Source: an uncultured Aquimarina sp.
Lineage (GTDB): Bacteria; Bacteroidota; Bacteroidia; Flavobacteriales; Flavobacteriaceae
Direction: 5' to 3'
NCBI GenBank assembly: GCA_938011245.1
Contig: CALLUJ010000005.1
Coordinates: 1 to 33,368, forward strand
Length of the DNA: 33,368 nt
The position numbers were made by a program, and so were the translations under genes. The notes beneath the pieces are model-generated. The model did no database searches. It was not told the DNA's origin and saw nothing but the letters and a program-made list of their open reading frames with translations. This document shows, in pieces, positions 8,028 through 16,976 of this stretch (within the stretch, counting starts at the first letter, position 1; each line of letters starts with the position of its first letter).

Positions 8028-8365
8028 TTATTTAGGAACAAATAAACCTCTATCGATTTCAAGTCCATAATTTTTATTACGACTAAAAGCCGTTTTAAAG
8101 TAAAATTGAATCCATCATCAACTAGCTTTTGAAAGTTCGTCCTTTTAGTTTTTTTACCAAATTACTTATACTCAAAAGATGGACGATATTCGATATGCAT
8201 ATAAATGGGATTCTTCGAAATTACTCTCTTTATTTTTTGACATCCTCGAATTCACATATTTGTATTAACAAATTCCTACACCTAACAAGACGACGGTTGC
8301 AAGGACTTTAAAAAAATACTGAATTCTTTATCTTTAAGTATGGAATTAATGTAGCAGTCTACTTT
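8028..8365 (-). pseudogene. Possible degraded gene remnant
   Basis: On the minus strand several short open pieces follow each other in different frames. AKVDCYINSILKDKEF and, further on, IYMHIEYRPSFEYK and KKTKRTNFQKLVDDGFNF are in one frame separated by stops. The piece FYFKTAFSRNKNYGLEIDRG, closed by a stop at 8028-8030, is in another. Their composition looks more protein-like than the surrounding DNA. This could be a decayed gene or insertion-sequence relic broken by stops and a frameshift. I do not recognise the family, and chance open stretches in AT-rich DNA cannot be excluded. Confidence 0.25.
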
Positions 8366-8516
8366 AGCCTATAATATTCGTAATCTACGAATGCAAAAAA
8401 TAAATAATACTTTCTTCTTCCTAATTAACAATTTAATTAACTAGGGCTAGGGTTAAATTCTATCTTCTGTTTAATTAAAAGGTATTATACCGTAAACACC
8501 CCAGAAAGTCTTAAAA

Positions 8517-9887
8517 CTATTGTTTCTTTAAATTGTTTTTAACAATTCTATATTTACCACTTTTTTCAGGTTCAATATCGTTTAAATACTTAACTTCTAT
8601 AAATATTGAATTGCCTAAACGGCTTTTTAAATTTTCTAAAAATAGTTTCTCATCTTTATTTGAATATTTTGTTAAATCAGAAACAATTTTTAAAATAATT
8701 TTTTCTGTTGTATTTTGCTCAATTTGAAATTTGACAACTCCATTTACTCCTTTTAAGCAATTAGATATATTACCTAAATTAATTTTTCCATTTTCTTCAG
8801 AATACACATAATCGGAAACTCTACCTAAAATACTTTTTACTAATGGGTTTTGGTTTCCGCAATTACACTTTTCATCACTAAGTTCTATTTGATCTCCAAT
8901 ATCGTACCTAATTAGTGGAGTCCCGTAAGTATTAAACGCAGTAATTATTAATCTCCCTCTCTTACTATCTTGATTTTTATCATCTAAAACTTCAAAAATT
9001 CCACTTTGTAATTCTAAATGTTTTTTATGATTTTTACATTCAATAATAAATGGAGCTCCTTCCGATGAAGCGTACTGATCGTAAACATTAGTTTTAAAAA
9101 ATAATTCTAAGGCTTCTTTAATTTCTAAAGTTAACGTTTCGGCTGTAGGAAAAATAGCTTTTATAGTATTTTTTGGGAAATCTAAATTATTATTAATACC
9201 ATATTTCGCTATTTCGTACATTGTTGATGGAAAACCTACCATAAATTCGGGTTTAAAATCAATTAAATTTTTAATATAATAAGTTAAATACTTAGAACTA
9301 ATGTGAAAAGTTGAGTAATACCTAACATTGTAAATAAAATCGGTCTTCCAAAACCTATTTTTTTTTATATCGCTTTTAGTTAATAAATCTTTTCCGCTAA
9401 ACCAAGCTGTTTTTTTTCCAAGTTGATATCCAAATCCTTTTCTAAAATTATCTAAAATTGCAAAACGTTCTTCTATATCTTTATTAGTAAAAATTACCTC
9501 TAAAGATTTTCCTGTTGTTCCTCCCGTTTTAGAAATTTGCCCTTCTCCTTTAGGAATAGTGTATATACTATTAATATTCTTTCTTAAAACTTCTTTATTA
9601 ATAATAGGAAGTTTTTTTATGTGCTTAATATCGTAAACTTCATTTATATTTTTAAAGCTATTTTTATAGAATGAAGAATTCTGTTTAGCGTAAGTTATAA
9701 GTGCTTTAAATTTGTCTTTTTGGATAGTCTTTAACTCTTCTAAACTTAAATTATTATTATTTTTATAATGAATTAAAAAACGTTTGTAATTTTTAGAATA
9801 TCTTTTACGATACGCAAGAATATTAAACACTGAAATCATTACATTTTGCAGAAAATGTGGCGATTTTTTATATATTTTTTCTTTCAT
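8517..9887 (-). CDS. CapK/PaaK-like adenylate-forming enzyme
   Basis: A 456-residue member of the phenylacetate-CoA ligase (PaaK)/CapK branch of adenylate-forming enzymes. The phosphate-binding loop SKTGGTTGKS is at 119-128, the YASSEG motif (the equivalent of YGxTE) at 272-277, TPLIRYDIGD near 323-332, a CNCG pair at 341-344 and GRVSDY at 355-360. It has no signal peptide and should be cytoplasmic. It is the last gene of the polysaccharide operon, 11 nt after a GT4. Family members in capsule clusters are thought to activate an acid for transfer to a sugar, but the substrate is unknown and no carrier protein or amide-forming partner is visible here. The true phenylacetate pathway is not suggested by any neighbour. 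Confidence 0.85.
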   Translation of the reverse strand: MKEKIYKKSPHFLQNVMISVFNILAYRKRYSKNYKRFLIHYKNNNNLSLEELKTIQKDKFKALITYAKQNSSFYKNSFKNINEVYDIKHIKKLPIINKEVLRKNINSIYTIPKGEGQISKTGGTTGKSLEVIFTNKDIEERFAILDNFRKGFGYQLGKKTAWFSGKDLLTKSDIKKNRFWKTDFIYNVRYYSTFHISSKYLTYYIKNLIDFKPEFMVGFPSTMYEIAKYGINNNLDFPKNTIKAIFPTAETLTLEIKEALELFFKTNVYDQYASSEGAPFIIECKNHKKHLELQSGIFEVLDDKNQDSKRGRLIITAFNTYGTPLIRYDIGDQIELSDEKCNCGNQNPLVKSILGRVSDYVYSEENGKINLGNISNCLKGVNGVVKFQIEQNTTEKIILKIVSDLTKYSNKDEKLFLENLKSRLGNSIFIEVKYLNDIEPEKSGKYRIVKNNLKKQ

Positions 9888-9898
9888 ACTTTACATTA

Positions 9899-11035
9899 TT
9901 ATCGGTATTGAGATAAATAAAATGTTTCTAATCTTTTACTATTTTCCACAATATCATATCCTGCTAATTTTACCTTTTCTGTAGCATTAGATAACTCTGT
10001 TTGTGTGGCTAAAATTATTTTAGCCCACTCTTTAGGTGTTGCTTTTATATTTAAAAACTGTATTTTGGATGTCAAAGCTACTTCATTAGTAATAGTATTC
10101 GACGCAAAAACATTAACTCCACCTGCTTGAGCTTCTATTAGAGTAACAGGTAATCCCTCATAAAAAGAAGGGAAGACAAACGCATCAAAACTTGACATTA
10201 ACTCTGAAACATCGCTACGTAATCCCAAAAACTTAACACTTTCTAATAAGTTTAATTGAGCTACTTTCTCTTTTATTGTTTTTTTTAATCCTCCTTCTCC
10301 TATAAGTAATAATAAGGCATTAGGGTTTAGCTTTTTTATATTTTCAAAAATGTCTATAAGATAGTTATGGTTTTTCTGATAATTAAACCTCCCTACATGG
10401 CCTATTACAAATTTATTTTCTAAGCCTAGCTCTCTTATTATTTTATTTTTTTTATCTAAACTGAATGCGAATTTATCGGTATCAATCGCATTATTCATTA
10501 ATATAAATTCACTCTTAACACCAAATAGCCATTCCCCTGCTTTTTTTCCACAAGAGAATAAGTGAGTAGCATTTTTTTTGACTCTTTTTCTTAATTGATA
10601 TTTTATTAATTTTTTTAATCCTTCTTGAAAATTTTCTTTTCCAAAAAATAAAGTTGAAAAAGATACTTTATCAATAGCAATATGGGCATGAGCAATCCTT
10701 GTAGGAATATTGAATTCTTTAGCTATTTTTAATGGAAAATTACTAAATGTATTTAAATGTGAGTGAATTATGGAATAACGGTTATTCTCCTCAAAAAAAA
10801 CTCTTAAAGTATCAAAATATTTCTTTGGATTTAATGGGTTTATTGGAGGCATTTTAAAAATTTTTCCTCCTAGACTTATAATTTCATCGTCAAAAGCTGC
10901 TTTTTCTTTTCTATGTACAAGAAAATCGAATTGTACTTTATTTTTATCCATTTTTCTATAATAATTCATTATCATAGATTCGGCTCCGCCCCTATTCATT
11001 ATAGTAAATACCTGTAATACTCTTATAGGTTCCAA
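9899..11035 (-). CDS. GT4-family glycosyltransferase (EpsF-like)
   Basis: A 378-residue GT-B fold retaining glycosyltransferase. The N-terminal acceptor domain starts VLQVFTIMNRGGAESM (7-22), with HSHL at 91-94. The C-terminal donor domain has HVGRFNYQKN (213-222), LIGEGGLKK near 244-252 and the EX7E motif EGLPVTLIE (293-301). The overall pattern resembles EpsF-like enzymes of exopolysaccharide clusters. It starts 1 nt after the GT2 gene upstream and ends 11 nt before the CapK-like gene. Donor and acceptor sugars cannot be read from sequence. Confidence 0.92.
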   Translation of the reverse strand: MEPIRVLQVFTIMNRGGAESMIMNYYRKMDKNKVQFDFLVHRKEKAAFDDEIISLGGKIFKMPPINPLNPKKYFDTLRVFFEENNRYSIIHSHLNTFSNFPLKIAKEFNIPTRIAHAHIAIDKVSFSTLFFGKENFQEGLKKLIKYQLRKRVKKNATHLFSCGKKAGEWLFGVKSEFILMNNAIDTDKFAFSLDKKNKIIRELGLENKFVIGHVGRFNYQKNHNYLIDIFENIKKLNPNALLLLIGEGGLKKTIKEKVAQLNLLESVKFLGLRSDVSELMSSFDAFVFPSFYEGLPVTLIEAQAGGVNVFASNTITNEVALTSKIQFLNIKATPKEWAKIILATQTELSNATEKVKLAGYDIVENSKRLETFYLSQYR

Positions 11036-11036
11036 A

Positions 11037-11924
11037 TTATATATTTTTAGTTTTTAATCGTATATAAATATTTAATAAAATACCAAAGGGTATTGCCATA
11101 ATAGTAATACCCTTTACAGGAGATTCTCTTAAAAAGTTAGTGTTTTTAATAAATATGGAACTAGATATATAATGGATTGCATTTTTAAATTTATCTTTAA
11201 AGTTCTTAGCAAGCTTCATTCTGCTTTTTCTAGAAAAAGCAAATCCTTTAGGGTGCCTTCTATATTGCTTCAAAATATTCATACTAGAGCCATCTTCTTG
11301 ATATTCTACCTCACATAATACTTTATTAATAGGGAATAATTTATAATCTTGATCTATAAGTTGATATAAATAACCTAATGGTACAAACCGTTCGCCTTCA
11401 AATAAAGGATAAGAGGGGTATTTTTTTACTATAGCAGTTTTATATACTATTTTTTTATCTCCAAGTACCTTATGTACATTATAAATATCATAAAGGGTAG
11501 TTTTTCTTACATTTTTTGGAATTTTAGTTCCTATAATAACTCCATCCATATCGGCATCTAAGCCTACCAGGCCAGCTAATTCGTCTACATCTTTAATATC
11601 TTCCCAAGCCGTTAAAATAGTTTGTACTGCTTCGGGAGCTAATCTATCATCACTATCTATACATGTATTAATAGGTGTGTTTATTAAACGATATGCGGCA
11701 TTATGTGCCCCATGCATTCCTTGGTTTTCTTGATAATAATAACGAATTTCTATTTTAGATTCTTTAATCCATTTATCTACTACTTGTTTTGTATTATCCG
11801 ATGAGCCATCGTCTATAATTAACCAAAGAAAATCTTTATTTGATTGAGATAACATACTTTTATAACACCGTTCTAAAGTATGAGCTCTATTATATGATGG
11901 TGTAAAAATTGTTAATGTCTTCAT
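11037..11924 (-). CDS. GT2-family glycosyltransferase
   Basis: A 295-residue GT-A fold inverting glycosyltransferase when started at the ATG at 11924. The frame is open to 12008, but the 28 additional residues are hydrophobic and overlap the end of the upstream polymerase gene, so they are an artefact of reading into it. From MKTLTIFTPSYNR the protein shows IIDDGSSDNT (36-45) and the metal-binding CIDSDDR (88-94). It has no C-terminal membrane helix pair, so it is soluble or peripheral. It starts 11 nt after the EpsG-like gene and is followed after 1 nt by a GT4. Confidence 0.92.
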   Translation of the reverse strand: MKTLTIFTPSYNRAHTLERCYKSMLSQSNKDFLWLIIDDGSSDNTKQVVDKWIKESKIEIRYYYQENQGMHGAHNAAYRLINTPINTCIDSDDRLAPEAVQTILTAWEDIKDVDELAGLVGLDADMDGVIIGTKIPKNVRKTTLYDIYNVHKVLGDKKIVYKTAIVKKYPSYPLFEGERFVPLGYLYQLIDQDYKLFPINKVLCEVEYQEDGSSMNILKQYRRHPKGFAFSRKSRMKLAKNFKDKFKNAIHYISSSIFIKNTNFLRESPVKGITIMAIPFGILLNIYIRLKTKNI

Positions 11925-11935
11925 AATTATAGAGC

Positions 11936-13012
11936 TTAAAAATAATAAACGTAATACATTAAATAGGTAAATAAAAAATATACAAACAATATCTTTCCTA
12001 ACATCCAATGATGGTTATTAAAAAAATGCCTTTTTAATAATGGATAAATAATTACTATGGCCATCATAAACCAAGATAAGTAAGCAAATCTATTAGAGAA
12101 ATTGGCTCTAATAACCAAAATCCAAAAACTATTACAAATTAAATAGGTGTTTAAAATTTGATTGTACAATGAATCGTGAAATCCTTTTTTTATTATAAAA
12201 TACCAACCTGCAAAAACAGCAAATCCGCTGTAAAAAATAAAATCTATTCTAAAACTTCCTGCAGATGCAGAAGTAAGGTAACCTGCTAAACGTTCATCTC
12301 CAAACCCTAAACTAGCAAATAGAGATATAAAAAGACCTCCTAGTACTAATGATAAAGGAATACAAATAAGCCATATTTTCAAAAATACTTTGGGATTATT
12401 ATAAAAATAAGTAATCCCATAAGCTATAATGGGAAGAAATAATGTTTTATGAAACATTAATGATACTAAAAAGCACAATATCATTACTAGTATATTATTC
12501 CTGTAGCTTAATCCTAGTAAAAAAAGCGAACAGGCTACTCCATTACGCACTCCATTAACACCATAAGTCCAAAACGAAAAGGATACTACAAACATTAAAA
12601 ATGCATAGTACCAATACTCTTTAAAAAAAGCCTTAGAAACTCTGTATAGAGGAAAAATATACAGAAATGCACATATTGTAAAAAAACCATGCACTGTCAT
12701 TATACTAGATGATAACTTCATGAATAAGTGCCAACCATAATCATTAACTTTTGAAATTTCTGCACCGTTTGCATATCTAGTAAACCCCACATTATAATTA
12801 AGAGTATCTCCAAATAGACCATAAATTGGTCTCATTCCTATAAAAATTAATAAAAAGATTCCTAAAAAAACTCCTGAAATATTAATGAAAATTACATTTT
12901 TATAATCTTCTATTTTTAAAATGTAGGTATGAATTAATGTGAATAGTACGTACAAAAGAAAAAAGTTTATGTACAAATCGTAATAAATATTTTCGGGGAT
13001 AAAACTAAGCAT
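11936..13012 (-). CDS. EpsG/Wzy-like polysaccharide polymerase, membrane protein
   Basis: A 358-residue, highly hydrophobic protein with about ten predicted membrane segments. It fits the EpsG family: the loop GMRPIYGLFGDTLNY after the third helix, then FWTYGVNGVRNGVACSLFLLG with the Asn-Gly-Arg pattern of EpsG and Wzy-type polymerases, and a later HKTLFLP segment. EpsG-like proteins are thought to polymerise repeat units on the outer face of the inner membrane. The start overlaps the acetyltransferase stop by 8 nt. Its presence in an operon with a Wzm/Wzt exporter is unusual, since ABC-exported glycans are normally polymerised in the cytoplasm; it may instead act as a ligase or transferase. 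No Wzx flippase is in the operon. Confidence 0.85.
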   Translation of the reverse strand: MLSFIPENIYYDLYINFFLLYVLFTLIHTYILKIEDYKNVIFINISGVFLGIFLLIFIGMRPIYGLFGDTLNYNVGFTRYANGAEISKVNDYGWHLFMKLSSSIMTVHGFFTICAFLYIFPLYRVSKAFFKEYWYYAFLMFVVSFSFWTYGVNGVRNGVACSLFLLGLSYRNNILVMILCFLVSLMFHKTLFLPIIAYGITYFYNNPKVFLKIWLICIPLSLVLGGLFISLFASLGFGDERLAGYLTSASAGSFRIDFIFYSGFAVFAGWYFIIKKGFHDSLYNQILNTYLICNSFWILVIRANFSNRFAYLSWFMMAIVIIYPLLKRHFFNNHHWMLGKILFVYFLFTYLMYYVYYF

Positions 13013-13574
13013 TCGATTTTTTATTTATAATTCTCCCTGGATTCCCTACCACAGTGCAGTTATCTGGAACATCTTTTACCACTACTGCTCCTGCTCCAAT
13101 TTTACAATTATTCCCTATTTTTATTCCTCCTATAACAATTGCTCCACTATATATAGAAACATTATTTCCAATAACAGGTTTTTTCCCTTCTATTTCTCCT
13201 ACTGTTACTAATTGATTTACAAAAAAGTTTTCTCCTATGGATTCTGCATTTAAAATAGTACAATATGGATGACCCGTAAGCATACCGCCTCCTATTTTGG
13301 TACAAATATCAATAGTAAAATTGGATTGTTTGGGGCAATATAATCTTAACAAATTAGTAACAGTTCCTCGATTTCTAAAATAAAAGATACTCCTAAAGTC
13401 AGGTGAAAACGTCAAAAATTCCAAAAGTAACCAAGAAAGATTTCCTTCTTTTTCTTTTTCTTGAGACCAGCGCAAAATATCTTGATCGATTATGTTTTTA
13501 TTGGGGCTAGTTTTATAAACTATCCAATGCGGAATCAATATTATTTTATACAAAAAAACGAATATAGTCCTCAT
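13005..13574 (-). CDS. Hexapeptide-repeat acetyltransferase (serine acetyltransferase-like)
   Basis: A 189-residue left-handed beta-helix acyltransferase. Hexapeptide repeats run from about residue 94 to 180, with blocks such as IGENFFVNQLVTVG, IGNNVSIYSGAIVIGG and IGNNCKIGAGAVVVKDVP, ending in VVGNPGRII, which is the usual end of CysE/WcaB-like proteins. TGHPYC at 100-105 contains a candidate catalytic His. The N-terminal 90 residues are a short helical cap, smaller than in true CysE. In this operon it most likely O-acetylates a glycan residue. Its start shares one base with the stop of the GT4 before it, and its end overlaps the polymerase by 8 nt. Confidence 0.88.
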   Translation of the reverse strand: MRTIFVFLYKIILIPHWIVYKTSPNKNIIDQDILRWSQEKEKEGNLSWLLLEFLTFSPDFRSIFYFRNRGTVTNLLRLYCPKQSNFTIDICTKIGGGMLTGHPYCTILNAESIGENFFVNQLVTVGEIEGKKPVIGNNVSIYSGAIVIGGIKIGNNCKIGAGAVVVKDVPDNCTVVGNPGRIINKKSNA

Positions 13575-14698
13575 TAATTAGAAATTAAATTATTAAACAT
13601 AGCATCCCATTGCTCCATAATATTTGAAACTTGATATTTTATAGAATTTATACGTGCATTTTTGCCCATAGAAATTCTTAAATCTCTATCTTCTATAATT
13701 TTAAGAATTGCATTACTAAATTGTTGCTGATTGGCTACAGGAATTAATATTCCTGTGTTTTTATCTATTATATTTCTTGGTCCATAAGGGCAATCATAAG
13801 AGATAATAGGAAGTCCACAGGATTGTGCTTCTAACAAAACAAGAGGAAAACATTCATTAATAGAAGTCATCACAAAAATAGACGCTTTTAATAATTCTTT
13901 TTCAACATTAGTAACTGAACCTTTCAATTTAATTATATCTTTTAATCCTTTATCAACAATTTTCTTTTGAAGGGTCTTTGTATAATCAAAATCTCCTTCG
14001 CCATAAATATACAGTTTCCAATTGGGTTTGCTAAGGTTAACTTTTTCCCATATATCTATTAATTGGTCGTACCCTTTTACAGTAGCAATTCTCCCTACTG
14101 CTATAACTATTTTATGATCTAATGTTGAAACATGCTTTGGGTAAAAAGTAAGGGGATTAGGAATAGTAATTACGTTTTTAGATGTATAGTGTGATGCTTC
14201 TGTTTTATTAAGAGTAATAATATTGTCATATTTTGTATTTACAAAATCAGAAAAATTCAAGAAATACTTTTTAAACGATTTTCGGTTATTGTTTCTTATA
14301 GGCTCTTCAATATATTTAGAATAATGGTATTCTTTAACTTTAGGAATATGTTTACTAATAAATGGTAAAAAGTAAGTATCGGTACTATGGCTGCAAACTA
14401 CTATTACATCTGGTTTAATTTTTCTAAACTCTTTTTTTAATTTAAAAATATGTTTAGGTAATTTTAATAAGTTTTTAGGATGAAAATATGATTTGTTACG
14501 ATGGTAATTTATTGAGATATCTACAAAAGAAATAGCTTCATGAAAATTGTAACAGGATACTTTATTTTTCTGTTCTGTAGTAATTATTGTTATATTATAG
14601 TTAGATAAACTGGCTAAATAATTGGCTTTTACCGAAAGTACTCTTTCAATACCACCGTGCATATATACTTGATCTATAATAAATACAATAGTTTTCAT
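13574..14698 (-). CDS. GT4-family glycosyltransferase
   Basis: A 374-residue GT-B enzyme. The N-terminus MKTIVFIIDQVYMHGGIERV has the glycine-rich acceptor loop (GGIER, 15-19). The donor domain has IAVGRIATVKGYDQL (199-213), YIYGEGDFDY (230-239), the EX7E motif ECFPLVLLE (282-290) and SYDCPYGPRNII shortly after. It is closely similar in layout to the next upstream gene (14698-15810): both have GG(I/L)ERVLS(V/I)KA at the start and the DCPYGP motif. They are probably tandem duplicates. One-base stop/start overlaps (TAATG) join it to both neighbours. The sugar specificity is unknown. Confidence 0.92.
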   Translation of the reverse strand: MKTIVFIIDQVYMHGGIERVLSVKANYLASLSNYNITIITTEQKNKVSCYNFHEAISFVDISINYHRNKSYFHPKNLLKLPKHIFKLKKEFRKIKPDVIVVCSHSTDTYFLPFISKHIPKVKEYHYSKYIEEPIRNNNRKSFKKYFLNFSDFVNTKYDNIITLNKTEASHYTSKNVITIPNPLTFYPKHVSTLDHKIVIAVGRIATVKGYDQLIDIWEKVNLSKPNWKLYIYGEGDFDYTKTLQKKIVDKGLKDIIKLKGSVTNVEKELLKASIFVMTSINECFPLVLLEAQSCGLPIISYDCPYGPRNIIDKNTGILIPVANQQQFSNAILKIIEDRDLRISMGKNARINSIKYQVSNIMEQWDAMFNNLISN

Positions 14699-15810
14699 TA
14701 TGTAGATGTATTAACTAAATTAATAAAAAGAGTATCCCACATTAAAGCTACCTTTTCTGGTTGATAACGGTCTATAGATAACCTTGATGATTTCCCCATT
14801 TTAAGTCTTAAAGTATCGTCTTCTATAAGCTTTATGATGGCATTTGCAAAATCTTGAATGGCTCCATTTTTTATCAAAAACCCATCCTTATTATCTGAAA
14901 TTATATCTGAAGGTCCATAAGGACAATCAAAAGAGACACATGGTACTCCATGTGCCATTGCTTCAGTAAGTACCATTCCAAAGCCTTCGTACCTAGAGGA
15001 CATAGCATAAATAGAGGCTTCTCCATATTTCTCAGAAATATTTTTTATAGGTTCATAAAAGTGTACCGAACCTCTAATATTAAGCTGCTCTGTTAAATCT
15101 ACTAATTTTTCAGATTTATTAATGGTTCCATAAATATCCAAGTGCCAATCCGAGTGTTTTTGAGAAACTATTTGCCAACTTTTCAAAAGACGATCATAAC
15201 CTTTTTGATAACTTTGTTTACCTACAGCTAATACTTTTTTAGACAATAGTTGGCTTCCTTTTTCTGGAAAAAACGATAATGGATTAGGTATTACTCTTAA
15301 ATTTTTTAAGTTCCATTCATTTTTATTCCCATTGGTTAATACCACAAATTGATCGTAAAAGCTCCCTCCAAAATCCATTATTCTAAACTTAATATTTTTT
15401 ATAAGTTTAGATTTCCAAGATAATTTTTCTTTTTGAACGGCTATGTTTTTAGAAACATGACGTTCGTATATCATTAAACTATTCTTACCTATTATTAAAG
15501 GCAATAACAATCCTTTTAAACCATCGTCACAAACTAAAGTAATATGAGGACTAATTTCTTTTTGTACTCTTTTTATTTCCTTTCTGTACTTTAAAAAATA
15601 AGTAATTGGGTTTCCTAAAGCAGATATATCATGAAATATAATTTTTTGGCTAAAATTATAAAATAATGATGTGTTTCCTTGATTTAAAGTTAAAATATGA
15701 ACTTCATAGTCTAATTTATCTACAAAATAACTCGCTTTAATGGACAAAACACGTTCTAAACCTCCTGGACCATTTATACCATTAGTTATATAAAGTAATT
15801 TTGTTTTCAT
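14698..15810 (-). CDS. GT4-family glycosyltransferase
   Basis: A 370-residue GT-B enzyme, paralogous to the gene at 13574-14698. It has GGLERVLSIKASYF (16-29), LAVGKQSYQKGYDRL (194-208), the EX7E motif EGFGMVLTE (275-283) and FDCPYGPSDII. The usual Arg after VG in 'VGR' is Lys here, which occurs in some members. It starts 3 nt after the previous gene's stop and overlaps the next start by one base, so translation is probably coupled. The duplicates may add successive, related linkages; this is inference from similarity only. Confidence 0.92.
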   Translation of the reverse strand: MKTKLLYITNGINGPGGLERVLSIKASYFVDKLDYEVHILTLNQGNTSLFYNFSQKIIFHDISALGNPITYFLKYRKEIKRVQKEISPHITLVCDDGLKGLLLPLIIGKNSLMIYERHVSKNIAVQKEKLSWKSKLIKNIKFRIMDFGGSFYDQFVVLTNGNKNEWNLKNLRVIPNPLSFFPEKGSQLLSKKVLAVGKQSYQKGYDRLLKSWQIVSQKHSDWHLDIYGTINKSEKLVDLTEQLNIRGSVHFYEPIKNISEKYGEASIYAMSSRYEGFGMVLTEAMAHGVPCVSFDCPYGPSDIISDNKDGFLIKNGAIQDFANAIIKLIEDDTLRLKMGKSSRLSIDRYQPEKVALMWDTLFINLVNTST

Positions 15811-15813
15811 TTA

Positions 15814-16974
15814 TTAATTTAATAAAGCATTAAAACGTTTTAATGAAATTTCTTTATCATTATTGGTTGTATTTTTTAAATTTGAAATTACTGTATTAGT
15901 AAATTCAGAATCATTTACATATTTTAAAATATGTAATGCTATTTCGTATCCTTTCATTTCACAAATTAAACCTGTTTTTTCATGATTTAATATTGAACTA
16001 GATGTTGGGAAATTAGTGCATACAATAGGCTTATTTAAAAGAGCGGCTTCAATAACTGTTAATCCTAAACCTTCAAATAAAGAAGTTTGCACATAGATAT
16101 CTGTGGTTTTCATATATGGGTATGGATTTTCTTTAAACCCCATTAATATAAAATGCTCTCTCAAATTATTATCCAAAATACGTTGTTCTAAAAAGGCCCT
16201 CTCGGTACCTTCTCCAACAACATACCACTTTACTTTTATTCCTTTATCTACTAACACTTTACAGGCATCTATTGCTAAATATAATCCTTTTTGTTTAGCT
16301 AACCTACAAACTGTTAATATCGTTATATTAGAATTTGTTTTTGTAAATCCAATACCATCTTCACTAAGTTTATTTACTAAAACTTCGTCTGTAATATCCT
16401 TAATAACAGTAGTTTTTAACGTTTTTCCAATAGTCGTCGTCATTGCATTGTGCAATGATGTTTCACAATCTGGAGATACGCAAACTACTTTATTTAGTTT
16501 TTTATACTTTGTATAGTCATACTTTGCATAATGCTTTGCATGGTCGTAATCTATATTTAGCCATGCGTATTTTTTTGAAGCGATTACTTTATCTGCTACA
16601 AAATAAGAGGCAAAACCTTGACTGTATCCAATAGCAAAATCGTATTTTTTTTCTATAGTTTTAAATAAATTTCCATAGGCTACCCAAAATAAATGCGCTG
16701 TATTATAGATTTTATTTTGGGGTAGTTTCCTAGTAAATGCAAATTTTATTTTTGATTTTATTTTTTTATGTAAGGAAATCTTATTTAAAGAGTTTTCATA
16801 TAAAATCGTTACCTGTTCAGGTACAAATTTTTCAAATTCTCCTCCTTTTTTAATAAGTAATAAGTCTACTTGAAATTTAGAGTAATCAAAATTACTCAAT
16901 AATGTTACTAAACTTTTCTCTGCTCCACCACAGTGTAATGATTCTATAACAAACAATATTGTTTTCTTATCCAT
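15814..16974 (-). CDS. GT4-family glycosyltransferase (WabH-like)
   Basis: A 386-residue GT-B enzyme. The start ILFVIESLHCGGAEKSL (6-22) carries the GGAEK loop. The donor domain has ILTVCRLAKQKGL (219-231), WYVVGEGTER (250-259) and EX7E EGLGLTVIE (301-309), followed by KPIVCTNFPT. The layout of GGAEK plus 'VCRLxxQKG' is that of the WabH-like subgroup of LPS and capsule transferases. It resembles the gene at 16977-18152, including the 'DLLLIKKGGEF'/'KLLLLEKGGIL' segment, so these two are a second tandem pair. It starts 2 nt after the gene upstream and is followed after 3 nt. Confidence 0.92.
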   Translation of the reverse strand: MDKKTILFVIESLHCGGAEKSLVTLLSNFDYSKFQVDLLLIKKGGEFEKFVPEQVTILYENSLNKISLHKKIKSKIKFAFTRKLPQNKIYNTAHLFWVAYGNLFKTIEKKYDFAIGYSQGFASYFVADKVIASKKYAWLNIDYDHAKHYAKYDYTKYKKLNKVVCVSPDCETSLHNAMTTTIGKTLKTTVIKDITDEVLVNKLSEDGIGFTKTNSNITILTVCRLAKQKGLYLAIDACKVLVDKGIKVKWYVVGEGTERAFLEQRILDNNLREHFILMGFKENPYPYMKTTDIYVQTSLFEGLGLTVIEAALLNKPIVCTNFPTSSSILNHEKTGLICEMKGYEIALHILKYVNDSEFTNTVISNLKNTTNNDKEISLKRFNALLN

Positions 16975-16976
16975 CG

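Larger units (their letters stand above)
7765..8516. other. 752-bp stretch without an intact gene
   Basis: Between pgl and the last gene of the polysaccharide operon no convincing gene is present. The stretch contains the 46-bp perfect palindrome (7893-7938), two small palindromes close together (gatgcatc at 7980-7987, tttaacgttaaa at 7989-8000), a possible gene wreck on the minus strand (about 8028-8365), and AT-rich DNA. A plus-strand reading frame at 8129-8311 lies antisense to the possible wreck and has no recognisable features. Confidence 0.7.

Noticed and set aside
8129-8311. 60-codon plus-strand reading frame
   Set aside because: No recognisable features, and its opposite strand carries more protein-like segments.
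8440-8454. Telomere-like tandem ctagggctaggg
   Set aside because: Only two units; a chance feature.
11925-12008. Longer N-terminus for the GT2 gene at 11037-11924
   Set aside because: The added residues are a reading of the polymerase 3' end in another frame. The GT2 domain begins at the ATG at 11924.
16103-16516. 137-codon plus-strand reading frame
   Set aside because: Lies fully antisense to an intact GT4 with all its motifs. The translation has no recognisable domain and no promoter or start context.
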